Assembly: GCA_965216335.1 (NCBI GenBank)
Contig: OZ244154.1
Location: forward strand, 2,604,001-2,668,000
Direction of reading: 5' to 3'
Origin: JAHEJE01 sp965216335
Lineage (GTDB): Bacteria; Pseudomonadota; Alphaproteobacteria; Rhizobiales; Aestuariivirgaceae
DNA: 64,000 nucleotides
Shown: positions 1 through 7,491 of the stretch, in pieces
Position numbering within the stretch: the stretch's first letter is position 1
How the letters are laid out: every line of letters begins with the position of its first letter
Program-made: the position numbers and the translations under genes
The notes under the pieces: generated by a model
Seen by the model: the letters and a program-made list of their open reading frames with translations, nothing else
Databases searched by the model: none
What the model was told of the DNA's origin: nothing

Positions 1-457
1 CCTGGTGCTCGAGCCCGAGGCTCCGGCGCCTGGCCTTCAGTTTGTCGCGCCCGTCGGCCGATCCGTCGTGGGCGCCGATCAGTCCGCCCAACTCACCGCC
101 GGTCAGCGCACCAAGCACCTTCTCGTAACCCTGCACCACCTGGCCCGCCTTGTTGGCCAGCGCGAGATAGCCTAGGCACTGCTGCACCAGCAGTGCATCG
201 ACGCGGTCCGCCAGATTACCATCGCAACTGCACGCCGCCTTGAAGCCGCGGGCGAACAGTTTGCCCGCCGCGGCCTGCTCGACCGCAGCCGCGCTGCGGC
301 TCACCCAAACGCCCCGTCCCGGCAGCCTGCGCTTCAGGTCCGGCACCACGCTGCCATCCGGCCCTCTGACGAAACGGATCAGCCGATCCGCCGGCAGCAC
401 GTCTCCGCTGACGATGCACTTGCGCGCGCGGGTGTTTTCCGCATCAGGTTCGGGCAA
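1..457 (-). CDS. ylxR: YlxR/DUF448 RNA-binding protein (C-terminus beyond the window)
   Basis: Small RNA-binding protein of the nusA-ylxR-infB operon. Reading on in the nusA frame past the nusA stop gives an open frame containing RARKCIVSGDVLP, RLIRFVRGPDG and LPGRGVWV, the YlxR/DUF448 signature, then an L7Ae-like segment with ALANKAGQVVQGYEKV. No ATG precedes the conserved part. I place the start at TTG 457-455 because GGAG lies 9 bases upstream, giving a 17-base gap after the nusA stop. About 152 residues are visible, with no stop before the edge; alphaproteobacterial homologues are somewhat over 200 residues. The protein binds RNA, and some homologues affect RNase P or transcription; its precise role here is not evident. 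infB is expected next. Confidence 0.85.
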   Translation of the reverse strand, partial: MPEPDAENTRARKCIVSGDVLPADRLIRFVRGPDGSVVPDLKRRLPGRGVWVSRSAAAVEQAAAGKLFARGFKAACSCDGNLADRVDALLVQQCLGYLALANKAGQVVQGYEKVLGALTGGELGGLIGAHDGSADGRDKLKARRRSLGLEHQ

Positions 458-472
458 CCAATCGCGCTCCAG

Positions 473-2095
473 TCAAACCGCGGTTTCCGCCGTCTCAGCT
501 TCGCCTTCGTCGGCCTCTTCGGCCTCCGGCTCAAGCACTTCAGCGTCGATCCACCCGGCCTTGATCCGGGCTTCCATGATCATCGCCTCGGCCTCGCCGG
601 CCGAGATGTCCAGGCCGCTCAACGCGCCATCATGGTGCACCGTCTCGTCTTCCTTGCGCTCGCTCCAGCCGGTCAGGTCGTCGGTCGCGCAGCCGGCCAG
701 GTCTTCCATGGTCTTGATCGCATCTTCGCCCAGCGCCACCATGATCGCCGGGGTCATGCCGGTGATCTCCAGCAGTTCGTCGGCGACACCCAGTTCCTTG
801 CGCTTGTCGTCCAGTTCGGACGCCAGCCGCTCCAGGTACTCGCGCGCCCGGATCTGAATCTCGTTCGCCGTTTCCTCGTCCAGGCCCTCGATGCTGGCGA
901 TTTCGTAGGCATCGACATAGGCGACTTCCTCGATCGAGTCGAAGCCTTCCGAGGCCAGCAACTGCGCCAGCATTTCATCAACGTCGAGTGCCGCCATGAA
1001 GCGCTGCGAACGCTCGGCGAATTCCTTCTGGCGCCGCTCGGACTCCTCGGCCTCGGTCAGGATGTCGATATCCCAGCCGGTCAGCTGCGAGGCCAGGCGG
1101 ACGTTCTGTCCGCGTCGCCCGATGGCAAGCGACAGATGGTCGTCCGGCACCACGACTTCGATCCGCTGGGCGTCCTCATCGAGAACCACCTTGGCCACCT
1201 CGGCCGGCGCCAGCGCGTTGACGATGAACGATGCCGCATCCGGCGTCCACGGAATGATGTCGATCTTTTCGCCCTGCAATTCGTTCACCACAGCCTGCAC
1301 GCGGCTGCCGCGCATGCCGACGCAGGCGCCGACCGGGTCGATCGACGAGTCTTTGGAGGTCACGGAAATCTTCGCCCGACTGCCCGGATCGCGCGCCACC
1401 GCGACGATCTCGACGATGTTGTCGTAGATCTCCGGCACCTCCTGGCCGAACAGCTTGGCCATAAACTCCGGCCGGGTCCGCGACAGGAAGATCTGCGGCC
1501 CGCGCTGTTCTGCGCGCACATCGTAGATGAAGGCGCGAATCCGGTCGCCGGTGCGGAACATTTCGCGCGGCAGGCTTTCGTCGCGCCGCACCACGCCTTC
1601 GCCACGGCCCAGATCGACGACGATATTGCCGTACTCGACCCGCTTGACCACGCCGGAAACGATCTCGCCGACCCGGTCCTTGAATTCCTCGTACTGGCGC
1701 TCGCGTTCGGCCTCGCGCACCTTCTGCACGATCACCTGCTTGGCGTTCTGGGCAGCGATGCGGCCGAAGTCGACCGGCGGCAGCGGCTCGGAGATGAAAT
1801 CGCCGATCTGCGCGGCCGGGTTGCGGGCCTGGGCATCCTCAAGCAGCATTTCCGTGGCGTCGTTCTCAACCGTCTCCACCACTTCCATCAGCCGTTGCAG
1901 CTGGATTTCGCCGGTCTTCGGGTCGATTTGCGCGCGAATGTCGTTCTCTGCGCCATAGCGCGACTTGGCCGCCCGCTGGATGGCGTCTTCCATGGCCGAA
2001 AGGACCAGCGACTTCTCAATCGACTTGTCGCGCGCCACCGCATCGGCGATCTGCAGCAATTCCAGTCTGTTGGCGCTTACCGCTGTCTGTGACAT
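473..2095 (-). CDS. nusA: Transcription termination/antitermination factor NusA
   Basis: NusA binds RNA polymerase and nascent RNA and governs pausing, intrinsic termination and rRNA antitermination. The 540-residue product has the N-terminal RNAP-binding domain (about 1-135), an S1 domain (about 140-205, VSGVVKRVEYGNIVVDLG), two KH domains carrying GACVGMRG and LAIGRRGQNVRLAS, then helix-hairpin-helix repeats typical of the alphaproteobacterial C-terminus. It ends in an acidic tail rich in Glu. Length is normal for the group. It follows rimP by 31 bases and precedes ylxR by 15, so the three are probably cotranscribed from the promoter upstream of rimP, whose leader carries a terminator. Confidence 0.98.
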   Translation of the reverse strand: MSQTAVSANRLELLQIADAVARDKSIEKSLVLSAMEDAIQRAAKSRYGAENDIRAQIDPKTGEIQLQRLMEVVETVENDATEMLLEDAQARNPAAQIGDFISEPLPPVDFGRIAAQNAKQVIVQKVREAERERQYEEFKDRVGEIVSGVVKRVEYGNIVVDLGRGEGVVRRDESLPREMFRTGDRIRAFIYDVRAEQRGPQIFLSRTRPEFMAKLFGQEVPEIYDNIVEIVAVARDPGSRAKISVTSKDSSIDPVGACVGMRGSRVQAVVNELQGEKIDIIPWTPDAASFIVNALAPAEVAKVVLDEDAQRIEVVVPDDHLSLAIGRRGQNVRLASQLTGWDIDILTEAEESERRQKEFAERSQRFMAALDVDEMLAQLLASEGFDSIEEVAYVDAYEIASIEGLDEETANEIQIRAREYLERLASELDDKRKELGVADELLEITGMTPAIMVALGEDAIKTMEDLAGCATDDLTGWSERKEDETVHHDGALSGLDISAGEAEAMIMEARIKAGWIDAEVLEPEAEEADEGEAETAETAV

Positions 2096-2126
2096 TTCAG
2101 TTCTCCAGTTTGCTTGCCTGCGTTCG

Positions 2127-2708
2127 TCAATTCCTGTCGCCCGACCATGCGCTGCCGTCGCCGACCGTATCGGGCTTGCTGGCTTTTTGCGCCATGTCGA
2201 TCAGCCGGTCGGTCATCACCAGCTTGGCCTCTGCGATGCCGTCGAAGGCCAGGCCGATCAGAATGTCCTCGCCGCCTTTTTCTTCAGGCGGCAGAAACAG
2301 CCGCACCTCGCCATCGAGGAAACCCTCAAGCACGCCGCGGAACCGCTTGCGCCCGTCGATCGGCACGCTCATCTCGATCTTTGCTTCGTGCCCGCTCCAG
2401 GCCTCAAAGTCGCCAGGGCGTACCAGCGGCCGGTCGATGCCGGGCGACGACACCTCGAGCGAATAGTTGCCGCGGATCGGGTCCGCGACATCGAGCAGCG
2501 GCGACAGAGCCCTGCTCAGCGTTTCGCAATCCTCGATGCTGAAAGTCCCGTCGGGCCGCTCGGCCATGACCTGCAGCACCTTGCCGCTCATCCGCACCCG
2601 CACCAGCCGGAACCCCAGGTCTCGCGCCACCGGGTCGGCAAGTTCGGCCACCCGGCCAGCCGGGCCGGTTTCGCGGGCGATGCGTATGTCCTGTTCAGCC
2701 TGTGCCAA
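2127..2708 (-). CDS. rimP: Ribosome maturation factor RimP
   Basis: RimP assists 30S subunit maturation. The body is clear: an N-terminal alpha/beta domain with GFRLVRVRMSG and SRALSPLLD, the conserved YSLEVSSPGIDRPL, then a small beta-barrel C-domain. The start is uncertain. An ATG at 2813 would translate straight through the intrinsic terminator at 2769-2793 and add an atypical extension, so I prefer TTG at 2708 (193 residues), although its Shine-Dalgarno match is poor; ATT at 2732 is another possibility. It is first in the rimP-nusA-ylxR operon. The leader arrangement suggests attenuation, perhaps by NusA acting on its own operon. Confidence 0.9.
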   Translation of the reverse strand: MAQAEQDIRIARETGPAGRVAELADPVARDLGFRLVRVRMSGKVLQVMAERPDGTFSIEDCETLSRALSPLLDVADPIRGNYSLEVSSPGIDRPLVRPGDFEAWSGHEAKIEMSVPIDGRKRFRGVLEGFLDGEVRLFLPPEEKGGEDILIGLAFDGIAEAKLVMTDRLIDMAQKASKPDTVGDGSAWSGDRN

Positions 2709-2768
2709 CGGCTCTGTCCGTCTATTGACAATTCGGGCTGCACACCGGGTCGCCGGGCCACAGCCAAT

Positions 2769-2793
2769 AAAAAAAGCGGGCCCCGCGGGACCC
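2769..2793 (-). terminator. Intrinsic terminator inside the rimP leader
   Basis: On the minus strand GGGTCCC and GGGGCCC form a 7-bp GC-rich stem (one G-T pair, tiny loop), then GC and seven T residues. It lies about 60 bases downstream of a good promoter and about 60 bases before the preferred rimP start. It is therefore placed to act as an attenuator of rimP-nusA rather than only as a terminator for trmB. Confidence 0.8.
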
Positions 2794-2859
2794 ACTCTCA
2801 TGCGGTCATGCACTCAAATCAATGATCAAGTGCGATGTGAGAATGAACACTTGGACGCA

Positions 2860-2887
2860 TATATACGCCGAATGCGCAGGAATGCAA
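2860..2887 (-). promoter_or_regulatory. Sigma-70 type promoter for the rimP-nusA-ylxR operon
   Basis: The minus strand has TTGCAT (2887-2882), a 16-base spacer and TATATA (2865-2860). Transcription would start near 2853 and cross the terminator before reaching rimP. It sits just upstream of the 3' end of trmB. Confidence 0.6.
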
Positions 2888-2891
2888 GCCC

Positions 2892-3584
2892 TCACGGTGA
2901 GCGGACAAACCGCAGATAGCTCGGCGTGCGTCCAGCCGCCAGCGCCTTTTGCTCATAGCGCGTTTGCGGCCAGTCGTCCGGCCGCCGCCGCCAGTCGTCC
3001 GGTGTCTCGGCGCACCAGGTAAAGCCGCCGTGCCGGCGCACCTCGCGCAAGGTCCAGCGCACATAGTCTGCAATATCGCTGGCAACCCGCAGCTCGGCGC
3101 CCGGCGTCATAATGCGGTGCAACTCGTCCAGGGCCCATTTGTTGACGAAACGGCGCTTGTGGTGCCGGGTTTTCGGCCAAGGGTCGGGATAGAGCAGGAA
3201 CACCCTGTCGACGGAACTGTCGGCAAGGCTCTCCAGCAGCAGCCGCGCATCGCCGTCATGGATGCGGACATTGGCAAGGCGCAGGTCCTCAATGGCGCTC
3301 AGCAGCTTGGCGGTGCCGTTCAGGAACGGCTCGCAGCCGATGAAACCGGTATCCCGGTTCTGCTCAGCCTGCCAGGCCAGGTGCTCGCCGCCGCCAAAGC
3401 CGATTTCCAGCCACACGGCCCCGGTCCTGTTGCCGAACAGCGGTCGCGGATCAAGCCTGCCGCCGCCCAGGTCAACGCGCAACTGCGGCAGCAGAACATC
3501 GACCAGCCGCTGCTGACGCGGCTTCAGCCGGTGTGACTTATGCCGGCCATACAGTTGAAACTTCGGACGCGTCGGTCTGCGAAT
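2892..3584 (-). CDS. trmB: tRNA (guanine-N7-)-methyltransferase
   Basis: Makes m7G46 in tRNA using SAM. Family motifs are present: WLEIGFGGGEHL (SAM-binding loop), GCEPFLNG, the catalytic/tRNA-binding region YPDPWPKTRHHKRRF, and a C-terminal TRYEQKALAAGR. Conserved sequence begins at about RRPTRPKFQLYGRHK, only about a dozen codons after the metK stop, yet no ATG, GTG or TTG lies in frame there. I use ATT at 3584, with AGGA 9 bases upstream, giving 230 residues. An in-frame ATG exists only deep inside metK (3878). CTG at the LYGR position is an alternative. It lies 11 bases after metK, so translational coupling is likely. Confidence 0.9.
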   Translation of the reverse strand: MRRPTRPKFQLYGRHKSHRLKPRQQRLVDVLLPQLRVDLGGGRLDPRPLFGNRTGAVWLEIGFGGGEHLAWQAEQNRDTGFIGCEPFLNGTAKLLSAIEDLRLANVRIHDGDARLLLESLADSSVDRVFLLYPDPWPKTRHHKRRFVNKWALDELHRIMTPGAELRVASDIADYVRWTLREVRRHGGFTWCAETPDDWRRRPDDWPQTRYEQKALAAGRTPSYLRFVRSP

Positions 3585-3595
3585 GACAGGGGTTC

Positions 3596-4789
3596 CTATC
3601 CAACCGCTGATTTCAGGGTATCCGCCAGGTCGATCCGCTCCCAGGAGAACCCGCCATCGGCATCCGCCGGCCGCCCGAAATGCCCATAGGCCGCTGTGCG
3701 TGCATAAATCGGGCGGTTGAGTTGCAGATGTTCGCGGATGCCGCGCGGCGTCAGGTCCATCACCTGGCCCACGGCCCGCTCGAGCGCCTCTTCGCCGACA
3801 TGGCCGGTGCCGTGCAGGTTGACATAGATAGACAGCGGACGGGCCACGCCGATCGCGTATGACAGCTGGATGGTGCATTTCTCCGCCAGCCCGGCCGCGA
3901 CGACGTTCTTGGCCAGATAGCGCGAGGCATAAGCCGCCGACCGGTCGACCTTGGTCGGATCCTTGCCGGAGAACGCACCGCCGCCATGCGGTGCCGCGCC
4001 GCCATAGGTATCAACGATGATCTTGCGCCCGGTCAGGCCGCAGTCGCCGTCCGGTCCACCGATGAAGAACTTGCCGGTCGGGTTGACGTGCCAGATCGTG
4101 TCTTCCGTGACCCAGCCGTCCGGCAGCGCTTCGATGCAATAGGGCTCGACCAGCTTGCGCATATCCTCAGAGGTCAGGCTTTCGTCGATGTGCTGGTGCG
4201 AGACGACGATCTCCTTGACGAACTTCGGAGCGCCGTTTTCGTAATGAACGGTGATCTGGCTCTTTGAGTCGGGGCCGAGTGCCGGCTCACGGCCGGAGTG
4301 GCGCACCTCGGCCAGCCGCTGCAGGATACGGTGTGAATAATAGATCGGTGCCGGCATGAGTTCCGGCGTCTCCCGGCAGGCAAAGCCGAACATGATGCCC
4401 TGGTCGCCGGCCCCCTCATCCTTGTTGCCGGCGGCATCGACACCCTGGGCGATATCGGCCGACTGCCCGTGCAGCAGAATATCCACATCGGCCGTGCGCC
4501 AGTGGAAACCGTCCTGCTCGTAGCCGATCGCCTTGATTGCCTGGCGTGCGGCCTCTTCGATCATCGGTTTGTCGACACTGTCAGAGCCGCGATACTCACC
4601 GGCAATCACCACCTTGTTGGTTGTTGTCAGGGTCTCGCAGGCACAGCGCACCTTGTCGGCATCTGCGCCATCGGCGCCTGCCTGGCGGTAAAACAAATCG
4701 ACGATTTCGTCGGAGATCCGGTCGCAGACCTTGTCCGGATGTCCTTCGGAAACGGATTCACTGGTAAAATCAAACTGCTGCCGCGCCAT
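3596..4789 (-). CDS. metK: S-adenosylmethionine synthetase
   Basis: Condenses methionine and ATP to SAM, the methyl donor for the adjacent TrmB and most cellular methylation. The 397-residue cytosolic enzyme shows EGHPDKVCD near the N-terminus, GAGDQGIMFGFA (methionine/ATP loop), and GGGAFSGKDPTKVDRSAAY with the phosphate-binding lysines. Length and motifs are normal. The start ATG has GAGGAG about 12 bases upstream. The 160-base leader contains a long stem-loop (4849-4881) but does not match SAM-I, SAM-II or SAM/SAH riboswitch consensus features that I know. Confidence 0.98.
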   Translation of the reverse strand: MARQQFDFTSESVSEGHPDKVCDRISDEIVDLFYRQAGADGADADKVRCACETLTTTNKVVIAGEYRGSDSVDKPMIEEAARQAIKAIGYEQDGFHWRTADVDILLHGQSADIAQGVDAAGNKDEGAGDQGIMFGFACRETPELMPAPIYYSHRILQRLAEVRHSGREPALGPDSKSQITVHYENGAPKFVKEIVVSHQHIDESLTSEDMRKLVEPYCIEALPDGWVTEDTIWHVNPTGKFFIGGPDGDCGLTGRKIIVDTYGGAAPHGGGAFSGKDPTKVDRSAAYASRYLAKNVVAAGLAEKCTIQLSYAIGVARPLSIYVNLHGTGHVGEEALERAVGQVMDLTPRGIREHLQLNRPIYARTAAYGHFGRPADADGGFSWERIDLADTLKSAVG

Positions 4790-4848
4790 GCCCGATCATC
4801 GCTCCTCGACTGGCAAAATTGGAAGTCCCCAGGGTCATGCAAAGGGAC

Positions 4849-4881
4849 GGCTGAAGAAGTAAGCGCGCACTTCTGACAGCC
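4849..4881 (-). other. Stem-loop in the metK 5' leader
   Basis: GGCTG pairs with CAGCC and AGAAGT with ACTTCT, separated by a small internal loop and closed by an 8-base loop. A second short stem (CTTGA/TCAAG) lies just upstream on the same strand. There is no T-tract. Function is unknown; it could be regulatory or processing-related. Confidence 0.4.
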
Positions 4882-4940
4882 TTGAACCCGGGCGTCAAGC
4901 CTCTCTCCGGTGGGCCGTTCGTGTGCGGTGGGTTGGTATG

Positions 4941-4954
4941 CTGAAAGTGCTCTA
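4941..4954 (-). repeat. Solitary repeat end TAGAGCACTTTCAG supplying the XRE gene's stop
   Basis: The motif matches the termini of the 250-bp elements at 18596 and 30848. Its first three bases are the stop codon of the XRE regulator gene. No second end is visible nearby. Confidence 0.6.
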
Positions 4955-5377
4955 GCCGTTGTCGACCGTCTCCGTTCCGGCAAGTGACTTTACCAGATCG
5001 ATCACGCTGCGCCGCACTCTGCTGTCTTCGATGCGGCTGAATGCGCGGCTGAGCTGAAACCCTTCCGTGGAATTGAGGAAATCCATGATTCCGGCAGGGC
5101 TTGCGGATTCCTCGAAACCGTCCTGAGCGGTTTCAGATGCGATGTCGGCCGGCACATCCTCAAAGAAAAACTGCACCGGAACCGAAAGAATGTCGGCGAT
5201 CTGATACAGGCGGCTGGCGCTCACCCGGTTCGACCCCTTTTCGTATTTCTGAACCTGTTGAAAGGTCAGGCCAAGCTGCTCGCCAAGCTTTTCCTGGCTC
5301 ATGCCCACCAGCATGCGCCGCAGCCGGACACGATTGCCGACGTGAACATCTATTGGATTGGGGGTTTTTTTTACCAT
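4952..5377 (-). CDS. XRE-family helix-turn-helix regulator (PraR-like)
   Basis: A 141-residue cytosolic DNA-binding protein. The HTH occupies about residues 12-68 (RVRLRRMLVGMSQEKLGEQL, then FQQVQKYEKG). The rest is acidic, with a short conserved tail. A gene of this type sits between lnt and metK in many Rhizobiales, and one such protein, PraR, regulates quorum sensing and biofilm genes in Rhizobium; whether that function applies here is not shown. ATG 5377 is taken as start, with GTG 5383 the alternative. The stop TAG is part of the TAGAGCAC repeat-end motif, so the 3' end may have been set by a past insertion. Confidence 0.88.
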   Translation of the reverse strand: MVKKTPNPIDVHVGNRVRLRRMLVGMSQEKLGEQLGLTFQQVQKYEKGSNRVSASRLYQIADILSVPVQFFFEDVPADIASETAQDGFEESASPAGIMDFLNSTEGFQLSRAFSRIEDSRVRRSVIDLVKSLAGTETVDNG

Positions 5378-5469
5378 CGTCACTTTGTCATCCGTGCCCC
5401 GGAAACCAGAGCCTATACCAGTTTGCTGCCGTATTCACCCCCGAGACAGTCCGATACACGCCCTTTATT

Positions 5470-7134
5470 TCACTCTCTACCAGGCAACTTGCCTTTCTGG
5501 TCTGGCCGGGCAATTCGCCTACCTGCCGGTTCGCCGCGCCAGGCCATATGGAAAAAATGTCCGTATACGGCAAAAAAAGCAAGCCCCAACAGCAAGAAAA
5601 ACACGTAATTTCCATAAGTTGCGTAAATAGTAGCGGTTAATGCGCTGGGTAATTTGCTGTCGATCACACCGGTTTCGCCAAGTCCGAGAGAGCGAACGAT
5701 CCGCCCATAAGGGCCAATTACTGCGGATATTCCGGTGTTGGCGGCCCGGACCATCGCCAGGCCCTCCTCGATTGCCCGCATGCGGGCCTGCGCGAAGTGC
5801 TGGTAAGGTCCGACCGACGTTCCGAACCAGGCATCGTTCGTCACGTTCAGCAACCATTCCGGACGCATGCCGCGCCCATAGGCGGTGCCGGGAAAAATCG
5901 CCTCATAGCACACCAGAGCGGCAAAACTCGGTGTGTTCTCAAGCTTCAGATTGACCGGCCCGGGTCCGGCGCTGAACCCCACCGGCAGCGTCACCAGCTT
6001 GCGCAGGCCCAATGGTTCGAGCCAGCGCGCCAGCGGCAGATACTCTCCAAACGGCACCAGATGCTGTTTGTGGTACTCACCGGCGATGGCGCCGTCGCCG
6101 CTAAAGGCGATTACGCTGTTGTGAACGATATAATCGGTCGCGTTTCCCGGACCCGCTGTGCGGGTAACCGCCCCCATGATGAACATCGGCCGGCCGTCGA
6201 GCGAGGCCGAGATCTGGCTGCGCAGGTCCGGCAGCTCGCCGATCAGAACCGGCAGCGCGCTTTCCGGCCACACGACATGGGTTATGGTCCGGTCGCCAGA
6301 CCCTGGCCGGGCAGCCGGGCCGCTGTGGGTCAGGTCGATGTAGCGCTGAAAGATCCGCTCGCGATTCTCGAGCCGCCACTTGTCCCGCTGGGCAATGTTC
6401 GGCTGGACGATGCGCAACATCAGCCCGTCGTGGAAGCGAAACCCTTCCCCGGGCCCCGGCAGGCGGTACGCACCATAGCCGACGGTGGCCGCGAGGCTGA
6501 TTCCGCACAGCGCCAGGCAGGCAAGGTCGCTTACCCTTTGGAACCGGCGCTCGCCGTCATTGACCAGGGCCGCCGGAACGCAACTCCACAGCACGACGAA
6601 GAATGTCACCCCGTACAACCCGGTCAGGCTGGCCAGCTGCGCCACCGTCTGCACGCCGTCGACCGCATAGCCCGGCGCATTCCACGGAAAACCGCTCAGG
6701 ATCGTGCCGCGCAGCCATTCGGTGAGCGCCAGGCTGGCGCTCAGCGCGACGGTTCGCATCGCCCCGGACTGCCAGGCCGTCATGGCCAGGGCGCAGCCGC
6801 ACCCCCAGAACAGTGCCAGCCCTGCCGGCATCAGCGTAACGGCGAACGGCAGGGCCCAGGCAAACACCTCCGCCTCGACAAGGAAAGCCTCGCCGATCCA
6901 GTACAGCGATGCGGCAAAGTAGCCGAAGCCGAAGCCCCAGCCGGTCCAGAACGCCGGCCACAACCGCTGCCGGCCCTGGTTTTGTGCATTCACCCCGTCA
7001 AGCAGCCACACCAGTACCGGGAACGAAACGAACAGCACCGGCCACAGCCCCAGTGGCGGCAGCGCCGCTGCGGCCAGCAGACCGACGAAGACTGCCGTCA
7101 GCAGCCGCTTCCAGCCCCAGATCACGATGAACAT
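5470..7134 (-). CDS. lnt: Apolipoprotein N-acyltransferase
   Basis: Adds the third acyl chain to the N-terminal cysteine of lipoproteins in the inner membrane. Several transmembrane helices fill the first 200 residues, followed by a periplasmic nitrilase-like domain. It keeps the Glu-Lys-Cys triad in WPESALP, YHKQHLVPFGEYLPL and LVCYEAIFP, and a final membrane helix near the C-terminus. At 554 residues it is normal in length. ATG 7134 is used; an adjacent TTG at 7137 is possible. A MITE-like element ends only five bases before the start, so the native ribosome-binding region has been replaced. corC, its usual upstream neighbour, is 29 kb away. Confidence 0.96.
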   Translation of the reverse strand: MFIVIWGWKRLLTAVFVGLLAAAALPPLGLWPVLFVSFPVLVWLLDGVNAQNQGRQRLWPAFWTGWGFGFGYFAASLYWIGEAFLVEAEVFAWALPFAVTLMPAGLALFWGCGCALAMTAWQSGAMRTVALSASLALTEWLRGTILSGFPWNAPGYAVDGVQTVAQLASLTGLYGVTFFVVLWSCVPAALVNDGERRFQRVSDLACLALCGISLAATVGYGAYRLPGPGEGFRFHDGLMLRIVQPNIAQRDKWRLENRERIFQRYIDLTHSGPAARPGSGDRTITHVVWPESALPVLIGELPDLRSQISASLDGRPMFIMGAVTRTAGPGNATDYIVHNSVIAFSGDGAIAGEYHKQHLVPFGEYLPLARWLEPLGLRKLVTLPVGFSAGPGPVNLKLENTPSFAALVCYEAIFPGTAYGRGMRPEWLLNVTNDAWFGTSVGPYQHFAQARMRAIEEGLAMVRAANTGISAVIGPYGRIVRSLGLGETGVIDSKLPSALTATIYATYGNYVFFLLLGLAFFAVYGHFFHMAWRGEPAGRRIARPDQKGKLPGRE

Positions 7135-7139
7135 CAAAG

Positions 7140-7413
7140 CTAGGGCCTGTGGACATTCAGGGTTACAGTGCTGGCGAGGCCCATTTCGCCCGTGGCTAGC
7201 TTTGAGCGGCGCCGATGGGTCGCCCCCTTCAAGCCGGTCAAAGTGACGTCCACGGGCGAAATCGGCCTCGTCCGTCCCGGATTTGACAGGATTGGCCCAT
7301 CTTCAGGGCCGTTCGTCGTCGAATATGCCAGCATGTCCTTCCTCCAAACACCCCTGAACCTGAACCAATCCTGTCAAACCAGCGCTATAACCCTGAATGT
7401 CCACAGGCCCTAG
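7140..7413. mobile_element. MITE-like element with 31-bp terminal inverted repeats and CTAG target duplication
   Basis: The body 7144-7409 (266 bp) is flanked on both sides by CTAG (7140-7143 and 7410-7413). Its ends, 7144-7174 and 7379-7409, are inverted copies matching at 29 of 31 positions, starting GGCCTGTGGACATTCAGGG. Two nested inverted pairs lie inside: 7176-7195 with 7250-7269 (19 of 20) and 7282-7295 with 7365-7378 (14 of 14). The transcript would fold into two hairpins within an outer stem. No transposase is encoded; the short frames crossing it look unlike any transposase I know. CTAG duplication is known for the IS427 branch of the IS5 family, so trans-mobilisation by such an IS is plausible. 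Confidence 0.85.
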
Positions 7414-7491
7414 GACGGTCATGGTCCCGGATGGCTGTTGTCGAGACAGTTCATAAATAAGACCCGGCCGGCACGATGGCATCGCACGGCG

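Noticed and set aside
632..2092. Long plus-strand frame antisense to nusA (486 codons)
   Set aside because: A GC-rich third-position shadow of nusA; its translation has no recognisable domain, and NusA is unmistakable on the other strand.
2709..2813. ATG at 2813 as the rimP start
   Set aside because: It would translate through the intrinsic terminator and add a non-conserved extension.
4790..4951. SAM-II or SAM/SAH riboswitch before metK
   Set aside because: I could not find the conserved core sequences of either class; only generic stem-loops are visible.
7140..7413. Two short ORFs inside the MITE as genes
   Set aside because: Both end in the terminal inverted repeats with the same last residues, and neither resembles a transposase.
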